This document shows positions 1-6,842 of a stretch of 9,301 nucleotides of DNA, piece by piece (the stretch's first letter is position 1; each line of letters begins with the position of its first letter). Below the pieces are notes generated by a model, which saw nothing but the letters and a program-made list of their open reading frames with translations, did not search any database and had not been told where the DNA came from. Source of the DNA: CAZTGZ01 sp044339595. GTDB lineage: Bacteria > Bacteroidota > Bacteroidia > NS11-12g > UBA9320. The stretch lies in contig JBIIVF010000099.1 of assembly GCA_044339595.1 (NCBI GenBank), positions 1-9,301 on the forward strand, in the 5' to 3' direction. Position numbers and translations under genes: made by a program.

Positions 1-645
1 TGCTAAATTTAGCGCTTCCTGTAAATTGAAATGTGAAATGTGCTGCTCCTTCCTCAAGGCATTCAACACCATTACTTTGCTACCTTTAATCTTTTCCAGT
101 TCCTCCGGCGCGATAAAATTGGCATCTGTAATGTAGGTAAAATCGCCAATTCTAAAGCCATAAACCGGCATACGGTAATGAAACACCAATATGGGAACAA
201 TCCGCACCCCTTGAATTGAAAAGGGTTCATTTTTGAAATTAAACAATCGAATTTCCGGCACCCCGGGATATTTGTTCTCCTCAAAAACATAAAAGAAATC
301 ACGCCTTAACGCCAATTCCATTTTCTCATCGGCATACACATCCATGGCTTTTTTCTGGATGTAATTAAACGCCCGGATATCATCAAATCCTGCACAATGA
401 TCTTTATGACTATGGGTAAATAAAACGGCATCTAATCGGTCAGCATCGATGCGCAACATCTGCTGACGGAAATCCGGTCCGGTGTCAATCACAAAACGTA
501 AATCATCCACCTCCACCAGCACCGATGACCGCAACCGCTTATCTTTGGGGTCATTAGAACAACAAACAGGGCATTTACAGCCAATGATCGGCACTCCCTG
601 TGATGTTCCGGTTCCTAAAAACGTAACCCTTACTTTGCTTGTCAT
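1..645 (-). CDS. PhnP-like MBL-fold metallo-hydrolase (3' end cut off by window edge)
   Basis: This is a metallo-beta-lactamase-fold hydrolase, partial: 215 codons from the ATG are visible and no stop is reached. The protein opens with the strand-turn motif GTGTSQGVP (residues 11-19), followed by the cysteine cluster C23-x-C25-x2-C28 seen in PhnP-type enzymes, where it holds a structural zinc. The dinuclear metal site is visible as HSHKDH (78-83), with further candidate ligands H156, D174 (in YITDANF) and H205 (in HISHF). Relatives are about 250 aa, so roughly 40 residues are missing. PhnP itself is a cyclic phosphodiesterase acting on ribosyl-1,2-cyclic phosphate; no phn genes are present here, so the substrate is unknown and a general cytosolic phosphodiesterase is the safer reading. 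There is no signal peptide. It starts 16 bp after the patatin stop, so it is probably co-transcribed, although a TATTTTTG element just upstream could give it a promoter of its own. Confidence 0.9.
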   Translation of the reverse strand, partial: MTSKVRVTFLGTGTSQGVPIIGCKCPVCCSNDPKDKRLRSSVLVEVDDLRFVIDTGPDFRQQMLRIDADRLDAVLFTHSHKDHCAGFDDIRAFNYIQKKAMDVYADEKMELALRRDFFYVFEENKYPGVPEIRLFNFKNEPFSIQGVRIVPILVFHYRMPVYGFRIGDFTYITDANFIAPEELEKIKGSKVMVLNALRKEQHISHFNLQEALNLA

Positions 646-652
646 CTGTTTT

Positions 653-660
653 CAAAAATA
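653..660 (-). promoter_or_regulatory. Possible Bacteroidota -7 element (TATTTTTG) before the MBL-hydrolase gene
   Basis: On the minus strand TATTTTTG matches the Bacteroidota sigma-factor -7 consensus TAnnTTTG exactly and lies 7 nt before the ATG at 645. I see no convincing TTG -33 element at the usual spacing, and the site lies in an A/T-rich 16-bp gap where such a match could arise by chance. It would act as an internal promoter with a very short leader. Confidence 0.3.
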
Positions 661-661
661 C

Positions 662-2599
662 TCAATCCGTTTTATCTTGCATCGGATGAAAAAACAACAT
701 TTTTTGTGCCGCCCGTTCCACCTGTTTGTCGATGCTTTTTCGAGCGTTTTCAGACAAATACCAACCGAGCGGTAAGTTTTCATCTTTGTTTCTTTCAAGA
801 TTCACCGAAAATATGCAGTCTTGTTTCCGGAGTAGATTTTTCTCGGCACTCATCAATTCAAATGCACCGCTTTTGTACCAAATATTCGTAAAGGCCGTTA
901 AAGGGGCCATAATTTCAGTCAACCCTCTGATCGGACCTTCCCTCTCCACAGGCATTACATTCTTCAATAAAACTACTTTAAACACCACCGGCATGTGATC
1001 TCTATCTGCCATGTCCCGCAGTTGATGGTACACCTCGAGGATGGTGGTGGCACCGGTATTTTCATAATAGCCTCCATCCAACAAATTGCCGTACAAAGTG
1101 CCATCCGGAGTTTTTAATGCAGCAGGAGCCGTAATAAACGGAAAACGTGCACTGATGCCCACCGCTGTGCTGAGCGGGATATCGCGTTTTGAAATATCAA
1201 AAAAATCGAGGCCATCAAAGAAAACACGATCGGCAGTTTTGATGTTAGTGATGAACACACGACTTCCTTCTTCTGCCAGAGTGGCATTCAGGATCACCAC
1301 CGGCATGCGCTTCTTATTCAAATCGAATGCATCGATAAATCCGTCGGACATGTATCCTTTTAATCGATGAACATGGGCGTAATCATCCCAACTCTTTTCC
1401 CAGGATTTTTCTAACGCCCTCACCCGGTCAAAACTCGGAACCGGAAAAGGAATGAATTTCTGAAGTACATCCGGAAAAACCATCCAGGCAGTCACCGGAC
1501 TTAAAAAATCGCGGCCCAGCATTTGACCGGACAATTTATGAATCATTTGCGAATCAACGTTTCCATACATCAATCCGGCAGAAATAGCTGAACCCAAGCT
1601 CCCGCCTGAAACTCCTGACATACAAAAAACCTTATCTTTAAATTTCGGGTCCATTTGCATGGTCCGGGTCAACACAGAGGCCGACCAATATGCCGAACGT
1701 ATACCGCCCCCTTCTGCGGCAATCAGGTACACCGTGTCAATCCCTTGTCCGCTTTTGTACCATTGTAGAAAATAAGATTCCAAATCCGGTCTTTGGTCTT
1801 CTAATCTTTGCAACATCCGAATATCATGGTTGTTGTTAAAAAAACTGAAGAGGATGGCCCAAAAAATCAGGGTAATAAAAACCGGCAATCTCACCAACTT
1901 CCCAACCAAAGTAAGAAACCCTAAAATTACAAGCCAGGTTCCAAAGGCCCACAGAATGATACCCGCAGACCCCACAAACAAGGAGGTTCTTATAGGTAAG
2001 AGGATAATCAATGTGAACGTCATTAAAGCCATGGCCCCTCTGAACCAAATCCAGAAGCTCTGTTTTTGAAGCACAAACTTTACGGGATAGGACCCATTTT
2101 TTATAGGGATATAATCGGGGATAAACCGATGAAAAATACCCTTTTTAGACTTTAACCAAACGATCAAACGCCTTCTAAAATGAAGGAATACATAAAACCA
2201 AATGGCTGCAGATAAATACAAAGCAATTTGAGGATCAAATCCATGTTTTGCCTTGTAAAGCGCCCAAGAAACGATCAGAAATGGAAAAATGGCCAAAACA
2301 CGAGGCACCAGCACCTGTGATCCCAGTGCATACTCCGGTGTCCAGTTCCAAAAATTAAAATAGGTTAGATGAAGCTGAATACGTGCTGATCTGAAACTTT
2401 GCCAAGACCACCAGCCCACGGCCAGAAACATCAGCCAACTTTGACGGATTACATCAGGAGAACCCTTGTGCAGCGACATTTCTTTAAGGATATCCTGCCC
2501 TTGAGCAAAAAGAACCAGGGCAAAATAGCCCAAGATTAAAAAACCGATGATAATCCAGCAATCTTTTACAACGAGGTAATAGTTATAGACTGTTCTCAT
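662..2599 (-). CDS. Membrane-anchored patatin-like phospholipase
   Basis: A 645-aa protein in two halves. Residues 1 to about 255 are strongly hydrophobic, with about six to seven likely membrane helices (near 14-33, 51-66, 96-115, 124-141, 183-201, 206-231 and 237-255). The C-terminal half is a patatin lipase domain: oxyanion-loop motif EGGGIRSAYW (296-305), nucleophile elbow GVSGG (329-333, Ser331), the patatin-typical SARFPF (483-488) and catalytic Asp508 in DGGYYENTG (508-516). The Ser-Asp dyad is therefore intact and lipid acyl-hydrolase activity is expected. The last position of the glycine loop is Ser rather than the canonical Gly, but GGGxR(A/S)A variants occur in membrane patatins as I recall them. 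Substrate is unknown; the anchor suggests inner-membrane phospholipids. It starts 28 bp after the porP stop with no Shine-Dalgarno sequence, as is usual in the phylum. Whether the lipase domain faces the cytoplasm depends on helix number, which I cannot settle by eye. Confidence 0.9.
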   Translation of the reverse strand: MRTVYNYYLVVKDCWIIIGFLILGYFALVLFAQGQDILKEMSLHKGSPDVIRQSWLMFLAVGWWSWQSFRSARIQLHLTYFNFWNWTPEYALGSQVLVPRVLAIFPFLIVSWALYKAKHGFDPQIALYLSAAIWFYVFLHFRRRLIVWLKSKKGIFHRFIPDYIPIKNGSYPVKFVLQKQSFWIWFRGAMALMTFTLIILLPIRTSLFVGSAGIILWAFGTWLVILGFLTLVGKLVRLPVFITLIFWAILFSFFNNNHDIRMLQRLEDQRPDLESYFLQWYKSGQGIDTVYLIAAEGGGIRSAYWSASVLTRTMQMDPKFKDKVFCMSGVSGGSLGSAISAGLMYGNVDSQMIHKLSGQMLGRDFLSPVTAWMVFPDVLQKFIPFPVPSFDRVRALEKSWEKSWDDYAHVHRLKGYMSDGFIDAFDLNKKRMPVVILNATLAEEGSRVFITNIKTADRVFFDGLDFFDISKRDIPLSTAVGISARFPFITAPAALKTPDGTLYGNLLDGGYYENTGATTILEVYHQLRDMADRDHMPVVFKVVLLKNVMPVEREGPIRGLTEIMAPLTAFTNIWYKSGAFELMSAEKNLLRKQDCIFSVNLERNKDENLPLGWYLSENARKSIDKQVERAAQKMLFFHPMQDKTD

Positions 2600-2627
2600 G
2601 GCTTTTTATGGGACCATCATTGTCCGA

Positions 2628-3563
2628 TTAGTATAAATTCGAGAGATGCCTGATCACCTCCGATTCGGGATTTTTGATTTTCCGTAAACTCGTGTTCAAA
2701 GAAATGTTGATTTGTGAGAAATCGATACCATCGGATTGTGCCAAATCAAAAGCATATCCCACCGATGCAAAAATGCGTCCTTTGCGATAGTTCAGACCGA
2801 TGTCAAGCCAATCACGTTCATTGGCATTTTCTAATTTTCCGGTGAGGGTGTATTCAAGATAATTGATTCCGCCGCCTACATTGTAATACATTTGATCGCC
2901 CTGAACACTCAAAACTCCGGTGGGTATTAGCATCCATTTACCCAAATTAAAAAATCCGCAAATTTGAGCATTGGCTTCTAATGGCAAACGACTGTCATCC
3001 TTCTTGCTGATGCTGGATTGAGCGCGGTTCACATGTTTCACATTTCCTCCGATCACCAATCGCTTTCCCATGTATCCAAATCCAATTCCCAGGTCGAAAT
3101 AATTTCTACCAAACGTCGGTGGTGCCATACTCCTGGGGATATACCGAAAGGCTTTCCCATCAAAATCTACAAAATCTACCATCGTGTCACCCTCTCTGGT
3201 AAAAATATTTTTTTGATGATAATCTCCTTGAATGGCTACCTTAAATAGCGCTTTATTCTTCAAAGTAAAATCTTTATTGTAGGAAGCATACAACGTCTGT
3301 CTCCTCACCGATTCGATAGAAACCTGATTAAACCCAACACCCAAATAATGATCCGATTTAAAAATCCTCGTTTCAAGTCCGATATTTAGATCAGCACCCC
3401 GGTTATTGGCCAGCAGTCTCAGCTTTTGAAGCGCTCCCGTAAAAGCGGGATTTACCTTCGACAATTGATCAAAATCCTTAAACGCCGCTAAATCATAATT
3501 CTGCGCGTTGACATGAAGGGCGCTTGTTAGGAGAATGAGCCAGATGGAGTTCTTTATATTCAT
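2628..3563 (-). CDS. PorP/SprF family type IX secretion system outer-membrane protein
   Basis: A 311-aa predicted outer-membrane beta-barrel. Residues 1-20 form a signal peptide (short basic start, LILLTSAL core, cleavage likely after VNA before Q21). The family signature follows: an N-terminal segment leading to VNPAFTG (37-43), then alternating amphipathic strands with glycine/aromatic turns such as FDLGIGFGYMGKRLVIGGNVKHV (about 156-178) and FASVGYAFDLAQSDG (265-279). Length fits the usual 300-330 aa. In gliding or T9SS Bacteroidota, PorP is a core secretion component, while SprF-like paralogs help export or anchor particular cargo proteins. Here no adhesin, gldKLMN or OmpA-like partner is adjacent, so it is more likely one of the many paralogs than the core PorP. 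The usual C-terminal SGSHE-type ending is not obvious, which makes it a divergent member. The ATG is preceded by a heptanucleotide repeat array. Confidence 0.85.
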   Translation of the reverse strand: MNIKNSIWLILLTSALHVNAQNYDLAAFKDFDQLSKVNPAFTGALQKLRLLANNRGADLNIGLETRIFKSDHYLGVGFNQVSIESVRRQTLYASYNKDFTLKNKALFKVAIQGDYHQKNIFTREGDTMVDFVDFDGKAFRYIPRSMAPPTFGRNYFDLGIGFGYMGKRLVIGGNVKHVNRAQSSISKKDDSRLPLEANAQICGFFNLGKWMLIPTGVLSVQGDQMYYNVGGGINYLEYTLTGKLENANERDWLDIGLNYRKGRIFASVGYAFDLAQSDGIDFSQINISLNTSLRKIKNPESEVIRHLSNLY

Positions 3564-3611
3564 GGGTCGTGGTTCGTTGTTCGATTTTCGTTTTTCGTTT
3601 TTCGTTTTTCG
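3563..3611 (-). repeat. Tandem heptanucleotide array (CGAANNN x7) in the porP leader
   Basis: Read on the minus strand, seven consecutive 7-nt units run directly into the start codon: CGAAAAA three times, then CGAAAAT, CGAACAA, CGAACCA and CGACCCA. The final A is the first base of the porP ATG. The first three units are perfect copies (3591-3611) and the rest decay toward the gene. The array fills 48 of the 58 bp between nnr and porP. Copy-number change would alter leader length in 7-nt steps, not the reading frame. The A-rich leader may also simply help ribosome binding where Shine-Dalgarno sites are not used. Confidence 0.85.
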
Positions 3612-3621
3612 TGGATGATGT

Positions 3622-5130
3622 TTATGTCTTGAGGGATTGAATAGAACCGGAAATATGGCGAATCAAATCGCTCGCATTCACACTATACATTCCTTTAACG
3701 GCTGCGGCTATTTCGCCGCTTCTGCCGTGCAAATACACTCCGAGTTTAGCCGCCTTTTCAGGGGTCAAACCTTGTGCCAACAACGCAGCAATCATGCCGG
3801 TTAGCACATCGCCACTTCCGGCTTTGGCCATGGCAGAACTGCCGGTCATATTAAAATAAACGGTTCCATCGGGCAACGAAATGGAAGTATAAGCTCCCTT
3901 CAAGACTACTGTGATTTGATGTTTCTTGCTGTATTCCACTTGACTTAAAAAACGTTGGTAACTGCTGTCATGTTGTTTTGTAAGCCGATCAAATTCTCCC
4001 GGATGGGGGGTGATGATGACCTCCTTAGGCCATAGAAAATGAGAATCCTTTGAAATAGCATTCAGCGCATCCGCATCCACCACCATGCGGCCTTGAAAAT
4101 TTTCGATCATGTTTACCACCACCTCCATGGTCTCAGGTTCGGAGCCCAAACCGGGTCCGATGGCTAACACGTCAAACTTCGAATTATCCTCGGGCATCCC
4201 GGAAACAAAATCATCGCCCGGAATCGTCAACGTCATCGCTTCAGGGAAAGAAATCTGAAGTGCATCCTCCACAAATGAGCAAGTGGCATAACTTACCAAT
4301 CCTGCCCCGGTCTCCATAGCCGATCTACCGCATAAAAAAGCGGCACCGGTTTTACCCCGGCTCCCGGCCATGACCAACACATGACCGAACGAATTCTTAT
4401 AAGCAAATCTACGCCGATTTGGCAATATTCGGGAGGCTTCCGCATCGGTTAAAAAGTTCAACGGTGTTTCGATTTGCTGCCAGGCTTCTGCATCATGTCC
4501 GATATCGATAGTTACGATACGACCGCAAACACGGCCCGTTTCCGGGAAAAGTAAACTCATCTTGGGTGCTCCGATGCAATAGGTTACTGTTGAATGAACT
4601 ACTTCCGATGGCTTGATTTCCAAATTATGCTCCATATCAGAAGGCATTCCTGAATTGATATCAATTGAAATGACATCATCAAAATTTTCATTCATGCATT
4701 GAATCCACTCCAAATAAGGGGGGGCGACCGGTAACTTAAAACCGTTTCCAAACAAAGCATCGATGCATACAGAGGAATTAGAAACCAAAACATCTCCCGT
4801 TGGTCCTTCTAAAACTTGACTTCCTTCCGTGCGTCTAAGTCGCTTCAGATTTAGACTAAATTCAGGAGTGGCCGAGGCTATATCACCTGGAATAATGGTT
4901 TTTACTTTTCGACCTTCACTCAATAGCATTCTGCTCAGCGCCAATCCGTCTCCACCATTGTTTCCCTTGCCGCAAAACACCACAAAATTGTATCGATCTG
5001 GATAGTCCAGAAGAATCTGGCTGCACAAAGCCATAGCCGCTCTTTCCATCAAATCAATGCTCAAGACAGGTTCATTTAAGATGGTCTGTTCATCTAGCCA
5101 TTTCATTTCTGAAGCGTTTAGCAGTTTCAT
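3622..5130 (-). CDS. nnr: Bifunctional NAD(P)H-hydrate epimerase / ADP-dependent NAD(P)H-hydrate dehydratase
   Basis: This 502-aa cytosolic repair enzyme handles damaged, hydrated NADH and NADPH: the N-terminal domain interconverts the R and S epimers and the C-terminal ribokinase-like domain dehydrates the S form using ADP. The N-terminal YjeF-type domain (about 1-215) shows GKGNNGGDG (54-62), DALFGNG (124-130) and DINSG (157-161). The C-terminal domain (about 225-500) shows GHVLVMAGS (249-257), GPGLG (325-329), DADALN (352-357), HPGEF (376-380) and the nucleotide-binding GSGDVLTG (438-445) with its catalytic Asp. Length and domain order are those of the full bifunctional protein. In DINSG the family's usual proline (DIPSG) is asparagine. 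It is the first gene of the minus-strand cluster; TAACTTG lies 5 nt before the ATG and resembles a -7 element. The link to its downstream neighbours is probably only transcriptional. Confidence 0.96.
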   Translation of the reverse strand: MKLLNASEMKWLDEQTILNEPVLSIDLMERAAMALCSQILLDYPDRYNFVVFCGKGNNGGDGLALSRMLLSEGRKVKTIIPGDIASATPEFSLNLKRLRRTEGSQVLEGPTGDVLVSNSSVCIDALFGNGFKLPVAPPYLEWIQCMNENFDDVISIDINSGMPSDMEHNLEIKPSEVVHSTVTYCIGAPKMSLLFPETGRVCGRIVTIDIGHDAEAWQQIETPLNFLTDAEASRILPNRRRFAYKNSFGHVLVMAGSRGKTGAAFLCGRSAMETGAGLVSYATCSFVEDALQISFPEAMTLTIPGDDFVSGMPEDNSKFDVLAIGPGLGSEPETMEVVVNMIENFQGRMVVDADALNAISKDSHFLWPKEVIITPHPGEFDRLTKQHDSSYQRFLSQVEYSKKHQITVVLKGAYTSISLPDGTVYFNMTGSSAMAKAGSGDVLTGMIAALLAQGLTPEKAAKLGVYLHGRSGEIAAAVKGMYSVNASDLIRHISGSIQSLKT

Positions 5131-5135
5131 GGAGG

Positions 5136-5142
5136 CAAGTTA
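5136..5142 (-). promoter_or_regulatory. Weak -7-like element (TAACTTG) before nnr
   Basis: On the minus strand TAACTTG is followed by CCTCC and then the nnr ATG. It is one T short of the Bacteroidota consensus TAnnTTTG. A TTG lies 16 nt further upstream (5159-5161), a little closer than the usual spacing. If it is used, the leader would be only a few nucleotides long. Confidence 0.3.
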
Positions 5143-5414
5143 AAAAGAAAATTGTTATCAAGACTTTAAATCCACCTATCAAATAATTTGCACTTCAATT
5201 GATTCGCAATCGATAGACTTTCCATCATTTAAATCATTACCAGAGTCTCGCTTTTTTAATGTCTAAGTTCTTGAGAATCTGGACCCTGATAATTCCATAT
5301 TAAACCAAATAAGTCTATCCCTCCGTTACAAACCGATGCCCTGATTCCATGCTGCTCTCGTTTCAAACACAGACCTTTTGAAGATTAGATTCCCGAAAAT
5401 TGTTACATTACCGC

Positions 5415-5422
5415 TACCTTTG
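5415..5422 (+). promoter_or_regulatory. Bacteroidota -7 promoter element (TACCTTTG) immediately before cca
   Basis: TACCTTTG is an exact match to the Bacteroidota -7 consensus TAnnTTTG. It ends 4 nt before the GTG start at 5427, so transcription beginning the usual few bases downstream would give a leaderless or nearly leaderless mRNA. The -33 TTG is not clear: the nearest TTG (5400-5402) leaves only 12 nt, too short. The placement also argues against starting cca further upstream. Confidence 0.5.
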
Positions 5423-5426
5423 CCGC

Positions 5427-6842
5427 GTGAATGAGAAATTAACCCTTCCTATTTTCCGGATTGTTTCTGAATCGGCTGAATCGGCCGGATTAAGCGTTTG
5501 GGTGGTAGGTGGCTATGTGCGGGATTTGTTTTTAGCCCGCGAATCTAAAGACATTGACTTTGTCACCGTGGGAGACAGCATTGCCTTGGCTGAAGATGTA
5601 GCCAAACGTCTGGGAATGCCCAATCAGGTGAATATTTTTAAAAATTTCGGAACCGCCCACATTAAATCAAGCGATTGGGATTATGAATTTGTTGGCGCAC
5701 GCAAGGAATCTTACCTGCCCGACAGCCGCAAGCCCATCGTTTCAACGGGCACCCTGGAAGACGATCAAAACCGAAGAGATTTTACCATCAATGCCCTGGC
5801 CATCAGTTTAGATGGATCTGCTTTCGGTGAATTAACGGACCCATTTAAAGGCATGCAGGATTTGCATGACAAAATCATTCGAACACCGCTCGATCCTGAT
5901 ATAACCTTCAGCGATGACCCTTTGAGAATGTTGCGGGCCATTCGATTTGCTGCGCAACTGGGATTTACAATTGAGCCTGTCACCTATGAAGGCATCCGCC
6001 GCAATGCTCATCGGATCGATATTGTTTCACCGGAACGCATCAGTGATGAATTAAATAAAATGATTTCGAGCCCGTTGCCCAGTGTGGCTTTCAAACTGAT
6101 GTTCGATACGGGCCTTCTTCAACGTTTTTTTCCTGAATTATGTGCCATGCAGGGGGTAGAATTCGTGCAAGGCAAAGGTCATAAAGACAACTTCTATCAC
6201 ACCTTACAAGTACTTGATCAGCTGGCGGCCTTATCAGACGACCTTTGGCTCAGATGGGCGGCCATCTTGCATGACATCGCCAAACCGGCAACCAAGAAAT
6301 TCATAGCGGGAGAAGGCTGGACATTTCATGGACATGAAGACAAAGGAAGTCGAATGGTAAAGGGAATTTTCAGAAGAATGAGATTGCCGCTCAATGATAA
6401 AATGAAATTAGTGGAAAATCTGGTCCGTTTGCATCTCCGCCCCATCGCGTTGACCAAAGAAAACATTACCGACAGTGCCATCCGTCGTTTGATATTTGAT
6501 GCGGGTGAATACCTTGAACCCTTGATGTTGCTTTGCAAATCTGACATCACCTCTAAAAATGAAGCCAAGGTGGCTCGTTTTCAGGCGAACCTCAGGCTCG
6601 TTGAAGAAAAGATCAAGGATGTGGAAGAACGTGACCGGATTCGCAATTGGCAACCGCCCATTGATGGACTCGAAATCATGCAGATTTTTAATTTAAATGC
6701 CGGAAAAGAGGTTGGGTTGATAAAATCTGCCTTAAAAGAAGCAATTTTAGAAGGAGACATAGCAAATAATTACGACGAAGCACGCAACTTTGTAATCAGA
6801 ACCGGAGCCGCCCTGGGGCTCACCCAAACAATAGAACCATGA
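5427..6842 (+). CDS. cca: tRNA CCA-adding nucleotidyltransferase with HD domain
   Basis: A 471-aa class II tRNA nucleotidyltransferase that adds or repairs the 3'-terminal CCA of tRNAs. The catalytic head shows GGYVRD (28-33), the metal-binding DID (42-44), RRDFTINAL (116-124) and the nucleotide-selecting region DDPLRMLRAIRFA (163-175). An HD phosphohydrolase-type domain follows, with H258, H282-D283 (LHDIAKP), H301-x-H303 and VRLHLRP (333-339); the C-terminal tail is helical. The open frame extends upstream to a TTG at 5400, but those nine codons overlap the TACCTTTG promoter element. GTG 5427 gives MNEKLTLPIF, a typical start for this family in Bacteroidota, as I recall it. The ATG at 5431 is out of frame and soon stops. 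A single full-length enzyme fits a genome with one CCA-adding enzyme; poly(A) polymerase activity is the less likely alternative. Its stop overlaps the next gene's start (ATGA). Confidence 0.95.
   Translation: MNEKLTLPIFRIVSESAESAGLSVWVVGGYVRDLFLARESKDIDFVTVGDSIALAEDVAKRLGMPNQVNIFKNFGTAHIKSSDWDYEFVGARKESYLPDSRKPIVSTGTLEDDQNRRDFTINALAISLDGSAFGELTDPFKGMQDLHDKIIRTPLDPDITFSDDPLRMLRAIRFAAQLGFTIEPVTYEGIRRNAHRIDIVSPERISDELNKMISSPLPSVAFKLMFDTGLLQRFFPELCAMQGVEFVQGKGHKDNFYHTLQVLDQLAALSDDLWLRWAAILHDIAKPATKKFIAGEGWTFHGHEDKGSRMVKGIFRRMRLPLNDKMKLVENLVRLHLRPIALTKENITDSAIRRLIFDAGEYLEPLMLLCKSDITSKNEAKVARFQANLRLVEEKIKDVEERDRIRNWQPPIDGLEIMQIFNLNAGKEVGLIKSALKEAILEGDIANNYDEARNFVIRTGAALGLTQTIEP

Larger units (their letters stand above)
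5131..5426. other. Divergent intergenic region between nnr and cca
   Basis: These 296 bp hold no credible coding frame and no RNA gene that I can recognise. It must carry the promoters for both operons. Promoter-like elements sit at both ends: TAACTTG on the minus strand 5 nt before nnr, and TACCTTTG on the plus strand 4 nt before cca. Minor internal structure: a small palindrome at 5198-5214 (ATTGATT-CGC-AATCGAT), a 9-bp inverted repeat GATAGACTT (5212-5220) / AAGTCTATC (5311-5319), and an imperfect direct repeat CCCTGAT...TTCCAT (5284-5298 and 5339-5350). None matches a known operator. Confidence 0.6.

Noticed and set aside
72..302. Minus-strand 76-aa frame inside the MBL hydrolase
   Set aside because: It is in a different frame from the clearly conserved hydrolase and has no features of its own.
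482..998. Plus-strand open frames across the MBL and patatin genes (also at 1086-1370, 1830-2069, 3018-3248)
   Set aside because: They lie antisense to well-supported genes with intact catalytic motifs and have no recognisable protein features.
3563..3611. CRISPR array
   Set aside because: The units are 7 nt, directly tandem and without spacers.
5244..5259. GAGTCTC followed by a T-run as an intrinsic terminator
   Set aside because: The stem is only 3 bp with a 1-nt loop, and no gene ends there; both flanking genes start from this region.
5400..5426. Upstream extension of cca to a TTG codon at 5400
   Set aside because: The nine extra codons overlap the TACCTTTG promoter element and do not look like the family's N-terminus; GTG 5427 gives a typical start.
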